Shown here one piece after another: positions 53,875 to 63,561 of a DNA stretch of 64,000 bases. Below the pieces are notes generated by a model that made no database searches, had not been told where the DNA came from, and saw only the letters and a list, made by a program, of their open reading frames with translations. A program made the position numbers and the translations under genes. Each line of letters begins with the position of its first letter. Within the stretch, counting starts at the first letter, position 1. The stretch comes from Muraenolepis orangiensis (Eukaryota; Chordata; Actinopteri; Gadiformes; Muraenolepididae), in contig JANIIK010000679.1 of the NCBI GenBank assembly GCA_027704905.1, forward strand, positions 1-64,000, read 5' to 3'.

Positions 53875-55580
53875 TTTTTTTATTTTTCTGCTGTTTTTTC
53901 AAATGTGTTAATGTAAATGACGAGCCAGGGATTTCCTTTGTACTTTAGAAGGCAGGACTGTTACATTCCTGTATGTTTTGCTGCTGTCCTGTCTGTGTCC
54001 TTGTCCTGTTTGTCTCCCTCAGGTGGCCCAAAGGGATGCGTGTGGTGCCTTGTGGTTCCTTTCCCCCGCCCAGAAAAACTATCATATAGTTTACTATCGT
54101 GTGTTGAGCATTTATTAGTTCCTGTTATTTGTTTCCGGCCTTTGCGACCCTTTTTAGAGTAGTGTAGGATTCCTTTTTTTGTGTTTTTGTTCACCAGCCT
54201 GGGAGAAGGGCTAGGTAAGAAACCCTGGGGTCTACACTGCATCACGTAGTAGTTTTTTTGTCTAAACACACTAGGGCAGTGATTCCCAACCTGTGGGCCG
54301 CGGTCCTCTGGTGGGCCGCGAAGGTATTGCAAGTGGGCCGTCAAAATCATTCATAAAACAGTGAGTTCCGTGAGAATTTTTTTTTTAAATGATTGTCTTT
54401 AAATGTTTTAAAACTAAATGATTTAAAACATAAATGTTTAAAAACTCCTTTAAAGTTATTTTTTCTCTATTAGGCTGGTATTAAGCATCACTTTAATAAG
54501 TCAATGATTGGAACTTTCCTATGTTGTCACGGGCCGGTCCACGGTTTGCTACATCATTGTTTACGAAACGTAAACTGTCTGGAGCATCAAAATGGATAGC
54601 TGGTTAGCAACAGGAACAATTAGGAAAGAGAGTCAAAAGACAAGTGATCTCCCCCCCCTCAAACGGAAAAGAAAAATTTGGAGAAAGTACAGAAGTGAAT
54701 ACATAAAACTGGGATATTTTTGGACAGGTACTGAAGCCGAACCGTTACCGTTGTGTGTGGTGTGTTCTGAGACATTGTCAAATTAAGCTTTAAAGCCATC
54801 AAAACTGCACCGTCACCTCGAGACAAGACATGGGCAGTACGAGACCAAACCACTTGTATTTTTTGAGGACAAGCTTTAGACAAGATTTATCGAGTATATG
54901 GGCAGCAAGAACACGACGGCAGTGGAAGCATCCCATCACGTCTCCTAACTCATAGCCAAGGCGGGTAAACCGCACACCATCGGAGAGAATTAAATTCTTC
55001 CCGCAGCAAAAAAGATAGTGGGGGTGATGTTGGGAGAGAAGGCAATTCAGCCTATTAACCTCATCTCATTGTCGGATAACACCGTCAAACGCAGAATTAA
55101 TGATATGGCAGATAATGTGTCAGAACAGCTGATACACAGCATTAGAGAGAGCCGTGTTTTTGCCCTCCAATTGGATGAATCAACAGACATTGCAAATCTG
55201 TCCAACCTGCTTGCTTATGTGCGTTATGAGAACAACGGCGAGATCAAAGAGGAGTTTTTATTTTGTAGATCTCTGCTCACGCGCTCAACTGAGGCAATTT
55301 TTGACATTCTGAACACTTTCATTGTTTCCAACGGGATTGATTGGTCCAAATGTGTCGGAGTGAGCACTGATGGAGCCCGTGCGATGCTGGGGCAGCACAG
55401 CGGAGTTGTCAGGCGTGTGAAAGCGGTGGCTCCAAACGTAGCATCTGTCCACTGCAGTATACACCGTGAGCACTGGCTACAAAGAAAATGCCCCCAGATC
55501 TAAAGACGTATGTTTTAGATGAGGCGGTCAAAGCAGTCAACTTCATCAAGAGCCGTCCCCTGCAAACACGTATATGTGCA

Positions 55581-55685
55581 GTGTTATGTGGAGAGATGGG
55601 CAGTGAACATCACCAGTGTTATGTGGAGAGATGGGCAGTGAACATCACCAGTGTTATGTGGAGAGATGGGCAGTGAACATCACCA
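55581..55685. repeat. 35-bp triplication in the transposase
   Basis: Three perfect tandem copies of a unit starting GTGTTATGTGGAGAGATGGG. The unit is not a multiple of three and shifts the frame. Confidence 0.95.
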
Positions 55686-55727
55686 GCTGCTGTTACACAC
55701 TGAAGTGCGGTGGCTCTCTCGCGGGAA

Positions 55728-56324
55728 GGTACTGACGCGCCTGTTTGAGTGACGTGATGAGGTACTGACGCCTCTATTTGAGTTACATGATGAGGTACTG
55801 ACGCGCCTGTTTGAGTGACGTGATGAGGTACTGACGCGCCTGTTTGAGTGACGTGATGAGGTACTGACGCGCCTGTTTGAGTGACGTGATGAGGTACTGA
55901 CGCGCCTGTTTGAGTGACGTGATGAGGTACTGATGCGCCTGTTTGAGTGACGTGATGAGGTGCTGACGCGCCTGTTTGAGTGACGTGATGAGGTACTGAC
56001 GCGCCTGTTTGAGTGACGTGATGAGGTACTGACGCGCCTGTTTGAGTGACGTGATGAGGTACTGACGCGCCTGTTTGAGTGACGTGATGAGGTACTGACG
56101 CGCCTGTTTGAGTGACGTGATGAGGTACTGACGCGCCTGTTTGAGTGACGTGATGAGGTACTGACGCGCCTGTTTGAGTGACGTGATGAGGTGCTGACGC
56201 GCCTGTTTGAGTGATGTGATGAGGTACTGACGCGCCTGTTTGAGTGACGTGATGAGGTACTGACGCGCCTGTTTGAGTGACGTGATGAGGTGCTGGCGCG
56301 CCTGTTTGAGTGACGTGATGAGGT
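55728..56324. repeat. 33-bp minisatellite within the transposase, about 18 copies
   Basis: Unit GGTACTGACGCGCCTGTTTG followed by AGTGACGTGATGA. It reads V-L-T-R-L-F-E-stop-R-D-E in the transposase frame, so it grew from 11 codons of the gene itself. Occasional variants have GCTG or GATG. Confidence 0.95.
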
Positions 56325-57491
56325 GTGGGTGTTTTTTCTTGCCGCAAAGTTTGAACTTCAGTGATTTTGAGTGGTTGGCTAAATTGGGTTACCTGGCCGA
56401 TATTTTCAGCCACTTAAATGGACTTAACCTCAGTCTCCAAGGAACAGCGGTGAACATGTTCAATGTCCAGAATAAAGTCGAAGCAACCATAAAAAAACTG
56501 GAGCTGTGGGCAAAGTGAGTTGACCAGTCAAACTATGACTCATTTGAAAACCTGTCCGATTTTCTAACAAAGGAAGAGATTCAGCTTCCCATCACCATAA
56601 CCAACGCTGTCAAAGAGCACCTGCAAAGTTTGAAGACACAGCTGCACAACTACTTCCCCATCCCAGATGTGCAGCGCAGTTGGATCGAAAACCCATTGGC
56701 CACAGTGACGAGGCCCTGCAGCCCTGAGCGCAAAAGAGCGAGATCGTTTTGTGGATCTCTCTTCCGACACCGCGCTGAAACTGGTCTTCTCACAGAAGCA
56801 CCTGACAAACTTCTGGCTTCATGTTGCTTCAGAGTATCCTGATCTGTCCAACAGAGCTGTGAGATTTCTGATGCCTTTCCCGACGACGTACCTCTGTGAG
56901 ACTGGATTTTCTGCGCTCGTAGCATTAAAAATGACATACAGAAATAAACTGAATGTTGAGCCAGATCTTCGACTGAGACTGTCATCCATTGTGCCAGACA
57001 TTAAGCATTTGGTGGCCGCTATGCAACATCAGCCGTCTCATTAGGTGAGCTAACATATTGTGGCCTATTGTTGTATATGTGTTTATATTGTTTTACAAAA
57101 AGCCATAAAAGAGTGCAATGTTTTAATTTTGTTGCAACTATTGCTTTTTTCTTGTATTTAAGTTTCATCTGGCTCGGTTGAATTCATTTAATGCACTTGT
57201 TTTGGCATGTTTTGATATATGGGTTTTCGTTGGATTGCTCCATTGATACCCTTATTTAATTTGTAATTAATTATTCGTTAAACAGCCCCACACTTTAATT
57301 TCTGATTTCCGTGTGGACAGCTCCTTACAACTGTGCAATACTGCTACCAGTGGCGGCTGGTGCATTTTTCATCAGGGGGGGCTATACCATTTTTTTAATT
57401 TACAATTACATATTGTTAATTACATTATATACAATTACTTTTTGTATTGAAATGTCGCCGGACCACTCAAACGGCTCTTGAATGAGAGATG

Positions 57492-57608
57492 TCACCGAGT
57501 TAGGGACCGGGTTGAGTCTTGGGGTAGTGCTCACCGAGTTAGGGACCGGGTTGAGTCTTGGGGTAGTGCTCACCGAGTTAGGGACCGGGTTGAGTCTTGG
57601 GGTAGTGC
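57492..57608. repeat. 39-bp triplication
   Basis: Three perfect tandem copies of a unit starting TCACCGAGTTAGGGACCGGG. On the minus strand they lie within a 71-codon frame starting MASVSTTPRLNPVP, whose function, if any, is unknown. Confidence 0.95.
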
Positions 57609-57662
57609 TCACGCTCGCCATTGTTGAACGTTGTAGTTAAAATGGCGCCCGCAGAGACAGAG

Positions 57663-57957
57663 CATAATATGCTTTTCCTAGTAGTACACTGTGACGCACA
57701 CAAATGACGATGCTCGATGCTCCAAAGTCTTCCGTGGGGCGATTTGAAAAGCGCCCCACGGGAAGACGTTTTGAGGACGCTGATTGGCTACATTTTATGT
57801 CACTCGTTTATATCTTGAATCAGCAATTGGCTAAACTGCTACAGAGACCCGCCTCCGTGGGGCGATTTGAAAAGCGCCCCAGCAGCATCGTCATACAAAT
57901 GCGCCCTTAAAGGCTGCAGTGTACTAGGCATATGTGTACTAGGAAAAGCATATTATG
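57663..57957. mobile_element. MITE-like inverted-repeat unit
   Basis: Arms 57663-57683 and 57937-57957 (CATAATATGCTTTTCCTAGT...) are exact reverse complements and enclose 253 bases. Inside are two copies of a TGGGGCGATTTGAAAAGCGC hairpin (57733 and 57857). No target duplication was resolved. Confidence 0.7.
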
Positions 57958-58099
57958 TTGCACAAATTATTTTAAAATCATATTGTACACATATTTCTGG
58001 GTGCATTCCATATTTTAAACACACACATATTGACAATTTATATATATATATTTTTAATTTTTTTATATTTAGTTAGTGCGTGTGGTTTAGGGGCAGCGC

Positions 58100-58738
58100 C
58101 CCATCGCCCCCTATGGGCCAGCCCATCGCCCCCTATGGGCCGGCCCATCGCCCCCTATGGGCCGGCCCATCGCCCCCTATGGGCCGGCCCATCGCCCCCT
58201 ATGGGCCGGCCCATCGCCCCCTATGGGCCGGCCCATCGCCCCCTATGGGCCGGCCCATCGCCCCCTATGGGCCGGCCCATCGCCCCCTATGGGCCGGCCC
58301 ATCGCCCCCTATGGGCCGGCCCATCGCCCCCTATGGGCCGGCCCATCGCCCCCTATGGGCCGGCCCATCGCCCCCTATGGGCCGGCCCATCGCCCCCTAT
58401 GGGCCGGCCCATCGCCCCCTATGGGCCGGCCCATCGCCCCCTATGGGCCAGCCCATCGCCCCCTATGGGCCAGCCCATCGCCCCCTATGGGCCAGCCCAT
58501 CGCCCCCTATGGGCCAGCCCATCGCCCCCTATGGGCCAGCCCATCGCCCCCTATGGGCCAGCCCATCGCCCCCTATGGGCCGCCCATCGCCCCCTATGGG
58601 CCGCCCATCGCCCCCTATGGGCCAGCCCATCGCCCCCTATGGGCCAGCCCATCGCCCCCTATGGGCCAGCCCATCGCCCCCTATGGGCCAGCCCATCGCC
58701 CCCTATGGGCCAGCCCATCGCCCCCTATGGGCCAGCCC
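58100..58738. repeat. 22-bp GC-rich minisatellite, about 29 units
   Basis: Unit CCCATCGCCCCCTATGGGCC plus GG or AG, with two 20-base variants. GGCCGGCC makes each junction palindromic. All three forward frames stay open because 22 is not a multiple of three and no unit encodes a stop. Confidence 0.95.
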
Positions 58739-59659
58739 CACTGACTGCTACATGTTTCTCTGCATTCAGTTCGGTCCCGTTTGATCGTTATCATTAAAAT
58801 AAAAAGTGCTCTGAGAATGTATTATTTGGCCTCTGTGTTGTTATATTATTATATTATTGTATTGTTATATTATTATATTACTGTATTGTTATGAGATTGG
58901 ATGTGGGCCGCCAACATTTTTGAGATTTTCAAGTGGGCCCCGAGTTGGAAAAGGTTGGGAACCACTGACCTAGGGTTAGATACGAGCGTCTGCCCTACGG
59001 GTATTGTAGCCGATGTAAGGTTCCGGGTAAGTTTAGTTTAGTTAGTTAGGTTTTTGGTTATAGGTCCAATAGGCAGTTGTAGGGATCATAGCTTAGAGGT
59101 GTAGGGTTTTGTGTTTCTTAGTGGCAGTGTTCGTCCGCCCTTCTCCCTGTTCCAAACCCTCTGTCTAGCTGTCCTTAGCTAATTGTTAGTTTGTTTAGCC
59201 TCTCCTGTCCTCGTAGAGGTGTTGGTTTAGTCTGTATGTTGCTCCTGTTTGTGATTGCCTGTTGCCCCTTTTTCCTTTGTTGGTGAAAATAGTTAATTAA
59301 ACTATTTAATACCTGCTTAACACTTTCTGTTTGAGTCTTTAGTTTTGGGTGCCCCACACCAGGGTTTACCTCGGGGGAGGGCGTAACAAGGACATAGCTT
59401 CTATAAATAAGGGGCCTACATCCTCATCAACTGCGGTACAATTTTTTTTGAACACCAGGGGGAGTGCTGATCAGCTCTTTTTCCGTGGCTTTTCACATAG
59501 TTTTAGTTTCAGTTTGACACCAATAACGTGATCGACCATAACATTTGGATAATTAAACATACAAACAATGGTAATTCACAAACCATGGGCCAAGTATTAT
59601 TAGTATTATTTATTTATTATTTTAATAATAATTAATATTATTAAACAATAATATAAACA

Positions 59660-60001
59660 AGGGTGAGAAGCTCAGTCACTCGTGAGAGACTCGGAGTAGA
59701 GCCGCTGCTCCTTCTCGTAGAAAGGAGCCAGTTGAGGTGGTTCGGGCATCTAGTGAGGATGCTTCCTGGTCGCCTCCCGAGGGAGGTTTTCCAGGCACAT
59801 CCAACTGGGAGGAGACCACGGGGCAGACCGAGGTACAGGTGGGGTGATTACATCTCCACACTGGCCTGGGAACGCCTCGGGATCCCCCAGTCAGAGCTGG
59901 TCCATGTTGCCAGGGAGAGGGAAGTTTGGAGTCCCCTGCTGAAGCTGCTACCTCCGCGACCCGATTTCGGATAAGCGGGAGAAGATGGATGGATGGATGG
60001 A
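59660..60001 (+). mobile_element. 3' fragment of an RTE/Rex3-like LINE
   Basis: The plus frame 59663-59974 contains RSQLRWFGHLVRM, TGRRPRGRPRYRW and REREVWSPLLKLLPPRP, the C-terminal end of an RTE-type polymerase. It ends in (GGAT)n tail repeats (59986-60001). Only the last ~340 bases are present. The clade name is from memory of Rex3-like tails and is tentative. Confidence 0.75.
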
Positions 60002-60230
60002 TTATTAAACAATAATGCAAATCTCTTCTTCAACGCATTATTATTTGTTATTATTTGTTATTATTATATATTTGCATTATTGTTTAATTTTTTTAATTGA
60101 AAGTTAAATAAAAAAAATTCAACAATAATGCAAATCTCTTTTTCAACTCTACAAACTGGTTTGCCAGAGTTCTATTTTGGAAACCTTTAAAACAAAAAAA
60201 CACTTACCTAGTTATGAAGTGTCTGTATAT

Positions 60231-60920
60231 ATGAGGGGCCGTTAGGGACATTATTCAGAAAACAACCCTTCACATACACATGTGAAACACTCTCACACAC
60301 AACTGAAACCAAAATAATTTACAAACATATGTAAAAATCTCTCATATACACAGCTGAAACACTCTTACATACATGTGAAACGCTCTCTCACACACATATG
60401 AAACGCTCTCATATACACATATACACAACGCACACACATGAAATGCAATTTCAGTATGTTGTGTGAGAGGGATTTCAGTTGAAACGGAAGGCATCTCAGT
60501 TGTACAGGAAGACGTTTAAAAGAAAACAGCGAAGAACTGCGAAAACAATATTTTTCGTCTGTCCGTCATCATGTCTGCTCAGCAGCCCGCACACAGCTCA
60601 ACAGAGGAGGCAGCATTGATAAGTCATATCCTGGCCTCAGCGGAGACTATTAGAACGCTATTGAACGTGCCCACAACCAAGCTTTTAAGACAGCATTTAA
60701 TATGTGTATATGAGAGCGTTTCACATGTGTGTGTGAGAGCGTTTCATATGTGTATATGAGAGCATTTCACATGTATATGTGAATAACTTTGGATTTCATA
60801 TGTGTGTATGAGAGATTTTTACATCTGTTTGTAAATGATTTTGGTTTCAGTTGTGTGTGTGAGAGTGTTTCACATGTGTATGTGAAGGGAATTTCTGAAT
60901 AATGTCCCTAACGGCCCTCA
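60231..60920. mobile_element. Foldback element with long inverted arms
   Basis: TGAGGGGCCGTTAGGGACAT and its inverse partner end the element in a TA-rich target. The arms continue for about 200 bases with repeated CACATGTGAAACRCTCTCA motifs in opposite orientation. The centre has a 62-codon frame starting MSAQQPAHSSTEEA at 60571, of unknown value. Confidence 0.8.
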
Positions 60921-61181
60921 TATGTATATCTGACTTGTCTGATATCATAAGCGTTACCCTATGCCTATAACCAACCTTTGCACTAAGCCTCCTGTTATTG
61001 ATGTTTAGGAGACAATGTCCAGAGCGACCTTCTCTCCTCCTTCCTTCTTCATGAAGCGGTCCAGGTGGTGAGTTTGGCAGCAGAGTAGAAACCTGTTGAA
61101 CTTGTTGCCCTTCCCACTCCTTTTCTTGGAAATAAACTTAGCTGATTGTGAAATGGATCCAACTAGCTCTGTAGTGCTACA

Positions 61182-61188
61182 TCACTCA

Positions 61189-61224
<36 letters not shown>

Positions 61225-61229
61225 AACAA
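61182..61229. repeat. CA microsatellite
   Basis: An (AC)n run followed by AAACAAACAA, directly next to a hAT terminus. Confidence 0.9.
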
Positions 61230-61237
61230 TTGTCACA

Positions 61238-62633
61238 CAGTGGTGGGCCGTCAGGGCCAGCAAGGCCTTCTCTGCTGGCCTAAACATCATCAGAATATAA
61301 ATTTAATTTTGATATATTTTTTCCATAAATATGTATTAAATGATTCCCCATCTATTATCTTGGAGGGCTGGCCTTTATGTTAGAGCTTTTATCCAATCAT
61401 ATTTCAGCCATAATGTGTTGCCAGGGTCCAAGAAATCTACCCTTCGGCCTTCAGAATCAACAGTGCGGGCGCCTGGAGCTTAAAGTGAATGGAAAAACTG
61501 TGGCGTTAACCAATCAGATTTCGAGTTGGCGACACCGGGGCCTGCTCAGGGCCGTGCATGTCTTTTGATTGGATACGTACTGTTGAGCGGCAGAGCTATG
61601 CAGAGCTAGCAAACTGAACTTGGACTAATTTGTGTAGATTTCTACAAGCTGTTTTTTTTCAACCCACAATGGCTGAAGGAGGAGAAGAGATCGATTTGGT
61701 CGCAGATGTAATTACAACGCCATTTTCAAGACAAACTTTTAAAGAGAAGAGAACGGCCAACCCCGACGCTAGCGAGCCTATCACAACCGGGAAAAGGGTT
61801 TGTCCGCCACTTTCAAATCACTAACTAGGAGCGGTAACCTTGGCTCACAGTCTCCGAGAGGCACTGCAAATTGTACTGCTGGGAATGCCTGCTATTTGCA
61901 ACTGATCGATTTGGTGTTTGGAGCCACACTGGGTTTGCAAACTTGAGTTGTCTAACCAAGGCAGCAACGAGACACCAAAGCACGGCTGGGCACTTACAAG
62001 CAACTGTGCTTTTGAAACCCTTTGGGGACACCAGAGTGGATCTACAGCTCAACGAACAAGTGCGCAGGGAAACGAAGCTCCACAACGAAAGGGTGAACAA
62101 AATAGGGAAATATTGAAAAGACTGATTGATTGTGTCCTGTTTTTGGGTAAACAGGAACTTTCATTTAGGGGACACGATGAAAGCGCAGAGTCCACAAGCA
62201 GAGGAAACTATGTGGAGCTTCTTTCTTTTCTTGCTGAAAACAACACAGATTTGCATTACCTGTCCACAAACAAAGTGTTTACTGGGACGTCCGGCAAAAT
62301 ACAAAACAACCTGATTTATGCTATTGCTGAACTGATGGGAGAAGTGATCAAAATGGTGATTAAAAAAACACCCTTTGTCGCTGTTATGGTGGACGAGACG
62401 ACAGACGTGAGTAATGTAGCACAGCTGGCACTTGTCCTGCGTTATGTGACGGACACAGGTGTCAAGGAGCGGTTTGTCAGATTTGAAGATGTTAAAAGCA
62501 GCAAGCGAGCTCATGACATTGCCGCTCTTATTTTCCGTTTCATGGAGGAATATGAATGTAGTCTGGATAAAGTTGTGGCACAGTGTTTTGATGGCGCAGC
62601 GGTCATGGCATCTGGACTAAATGGGGTGCAGGC
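61238..62633 (+). mobile_element. hAT element, 5' part
   Basis: Starts CAGTGGTGGGCCGTCAGGGC after TTGTCACA. It carries a TTF-type transposase on the plus strand up to about 62633, where a second hAT terminus begins. Its 3' end is not found in the window. Confidence 0.75.
61670..62633 (+). pseudogene. TTF-finger hAT transposase, 5' two thirds, frame-broken
   Basis: Starts MAEGGEEIDLVADVITTPFS at 61670. The TTF finger is in the frame at 61871-62116 (CWECLLF, SHTGFANLSCL, RHQSTAGH). The core is in the frame ending 62670 (LDCVLF-like LIDCVLFLGKQ, FRGHDES, GNYVELL, VAVMVDETTDVSNVAQLALVLRYV, QCFDGAAVMASG). Frameshifts near 61810 and 62110 and the cut at NGVQA make it defective. The family catalyses cut-and-paste transposition; the last catalytic Glu and dimerisation region are missing here. 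Confidence 0.85.
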
Positions 62634-62699
62634 CAGTGGCGTTTTCTCCCGGAGGCCAAGGGAAGGGTAATTCTCCTTTGCTGTGTCACACAAAATGTA

Positions 62700-62756
62700 G
62701 GAGAGACGGTCCGGCAGCAACACACAGCCTGTGTGTTGCTGCCGGACCGTCTCTCC
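62700..62756. repeat. Perfect 27-base hairpin with 3-base loop
   Basis: Arms 62700-62726 (GGAGAGACGGTCCGGCAGCA...) and 62730-62756 are exact reverse complements around GCC. It lies 66 bases inside the second hAT. Confidence 0.95.
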
Positions 62757-63114
62757 CCCATTCTCATTGAGTATTTTACAAAGAGTGAAACAACAGCGCC
62801 CCCTAGATATTATGGTGAAATTGAGGAGGCCAGCCGAATGAGCTTCCCTTGGTGAAAAAAAAAATGGAGGGATTGTCCCGGATTGACCAATCAGATGAGG
62901 CCCACGTCATGTCCCCCTGCCAACCTGTGATTGGTCAGGGCCATGCCAGGGGAGGCCAGAGACGGCTGGCATCCCCCCTCAAGGGAATGGGATCCCTTGA
63001 TCCCATTGGATCGATTTGAAGGGAATCCCTTGACTCACAAATCCAATCAAATCACATCAACATCAGTAGTAGTACTGTAACGGTCATCCTCGCCGTGTGA
63101 TAGTATTAAGCATT
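62757..63114. other. 5' untranslated region of the second hAT
   Basis: Contains short direct and inverted AAGGGAAT/GGATCCCTTGATCCC motifs (62980-63035) and a poly-A run. No gene was seen. Confidence 0.5.
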
Positions 63115-63561
63115 ATGGAGGGTGGAGATTTGGCGTACTTAATAAAAAACAACTTTACTAAACTTCCGCTACAGCAGCAACTAAAAATTAAATCTGATGA
63201 CAGGCCCATGCCCACACTCGAGCTGTGTGCACAGAGAAAAAAGGGAGCGAATCGGACGTTCAATGAGGACAATTATGTCCGCACGGAGTGGCTAACTGGA
63301 AGCGCTGAACTTCAGCGTCTATTTTGCTGGCCATGTCTTCTTTTTGACAAGGATTCATGCTCCCTAAACAATTCTTGGGCAACTTCAGGATTCATCGACC
63401 TTGCCAACCTGTCACGGGCAATTGAGAGGCACGGTAAATCAAAAAATCACATAGATTGTGCTGTGAAATTGAAGCTTTTTTATTCATTACCGAATCTGCA
63501 CTGCGCATTGAGCGGCTGGTTATGCATTTGGGGGGGGGGGGGGGGGGAATGCTTAAATTAA
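63115..63561 (+). CDS. TTF-finger hAT transposase N-terminus
   Basis: The ATG at 63115 (MEGGDLAYLIKN) opens 149 codons. Residues about 60-120 form the TTF-type finger: VRTEWLTGSAELQRLFCWPC, then LLFDKDSC, ATSGFIDLANLS and RHGKSKNHI. The last ~30 residues, including a Gly run from a poly-G tract, are probably intronic readthrough. The upstream in-frame ATG at 63097 was not chosen because MEGG resembles the start of the related gene at 61670. No catalytic core is seen in the remaining 440 bases. Confidence 0.75.
   Translation: MEGGDLAYLIKNNFTKLPLQQQLKIKSDDRPMPTLELCAQRKKGANRTFNEDNYVRTEWLTGSAELQRLFCWPCLLFDKDSCSLNNSWATSGFIDLANLSRAIERHGKSKNHIDCAVKLKLFYSLPNLHCALSGWLCIWGGGGGECLN

Larger units (their letters stand above)
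41946..54603 (+). repeat. Segmental duplication, copy B
   Basis: Colinear with copy A in the same orientation. It lacks the LINE at 2765, the hAT at 6540 and the hAT at 8679, each with an unduplicated target here, so it represents the pre-insertion state. Beyond 54603 copy B continues into the rest of a hAT element that copy A has lost at the provirus junction. Confidence 0.93.
54592..57044 (+). pseudogene. Decayed hAT (ZBED/SCAND3-like) transposase
   Basis: Pieces in order: a BED-finger start (54592 onward, YIKLGYFWTG, LPLCVVCSETLSN, then stop and LHRHLETRH); a central domain at 55018-55503 (LDESTDIANLSNLLAYVRY, VGVSTDGARAMLG, SVHCSIHREHW), which includes the first two catalytic regions of hAT enzymes; a segment with TEVRWLSRGKVLTRLFE, interrupted by the 33-bp minisatellite; then SLNFSDFEWLAKLGYLADIF (56350 onward); and the dimerisation end PTTYLCETGFSALVALK (56880-56940), finishing MQHQPSH. 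Several stops and shifts make it inactive. The family normally cuts and joins hAT ends and is the source of domesticated ZBED genes. Confidence 0.85.
57348..58743. mobile_element. hAT element nested in the larger hAT
   Basis: ACTGCTAC at 57340-57347 and 58744-58751 is the duplication. Ends are CAGTGGCGGCTGG and the inverted CCAGCCCCACTG. It contains a 39-bp triplication, a MITE-like inverted-repeat unit and a 22-bp minisatellite. No transposase was recognised. Confidence 0.9.
54277..58967 (+). mobile_element. hAT element with ZBED-type transposase
   Basis: Ends CAGTGATTCCCAACC and the inverted GGTTGGGAACCACTG. Flanks CACTAGGG and ACCTAGGG match at six of eight bases, a decayed 8-bp duplication. 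It carries one transposase gene on the plus strand, disrupted, and a nested hAT at 57348-58743. Copy A has only its first 307 bases. Confidence 0.85.
53906..59398 (+). mobile_element. Candidate LTR split by a hAT insertion
   Basis: Starts TGTTAATG and, after the hAT at 54277-58967, ends GGGCGTAACA, giving TGTTA/TAACA inverted ends. Without the hAT it is about 0.8 kb. The U5-like end has CACACCAGGGTTTACC. No flanking duplication or internal retroelement region is visible, so this remains a candidate solo LTR. Confidence 0.45.
59445..61066. repeat. Third, diverged copy of the paralogous unit
   Basis: Starts GAACACCAGGGGGAGTGCTG and resembles 6166-6535 plus 8444-8590, with clear sequence divergence. 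It is interrupted by the RTE-like fragment at 59660 and the foldback element at 60231. The donor-like motif has decayed to CTTACCTAGTTATG. Confidence 0.7.

Noticed and set aside
55619..56413. 264-residue minus-strand ORF of HHVTQTGASVP repeats
   Set aside because: It is a period-33 artefact of the minisatellite antisense to a transposase, without any domain.
58030..58797. Three overlapping 195-255 residue Pro/Ala/Trp repeat ORFs
   Set aside because: The 22-bp array lacks stops in every forward frame; the same 22-residue cycle appears in all three, so it is a repeat by-product.
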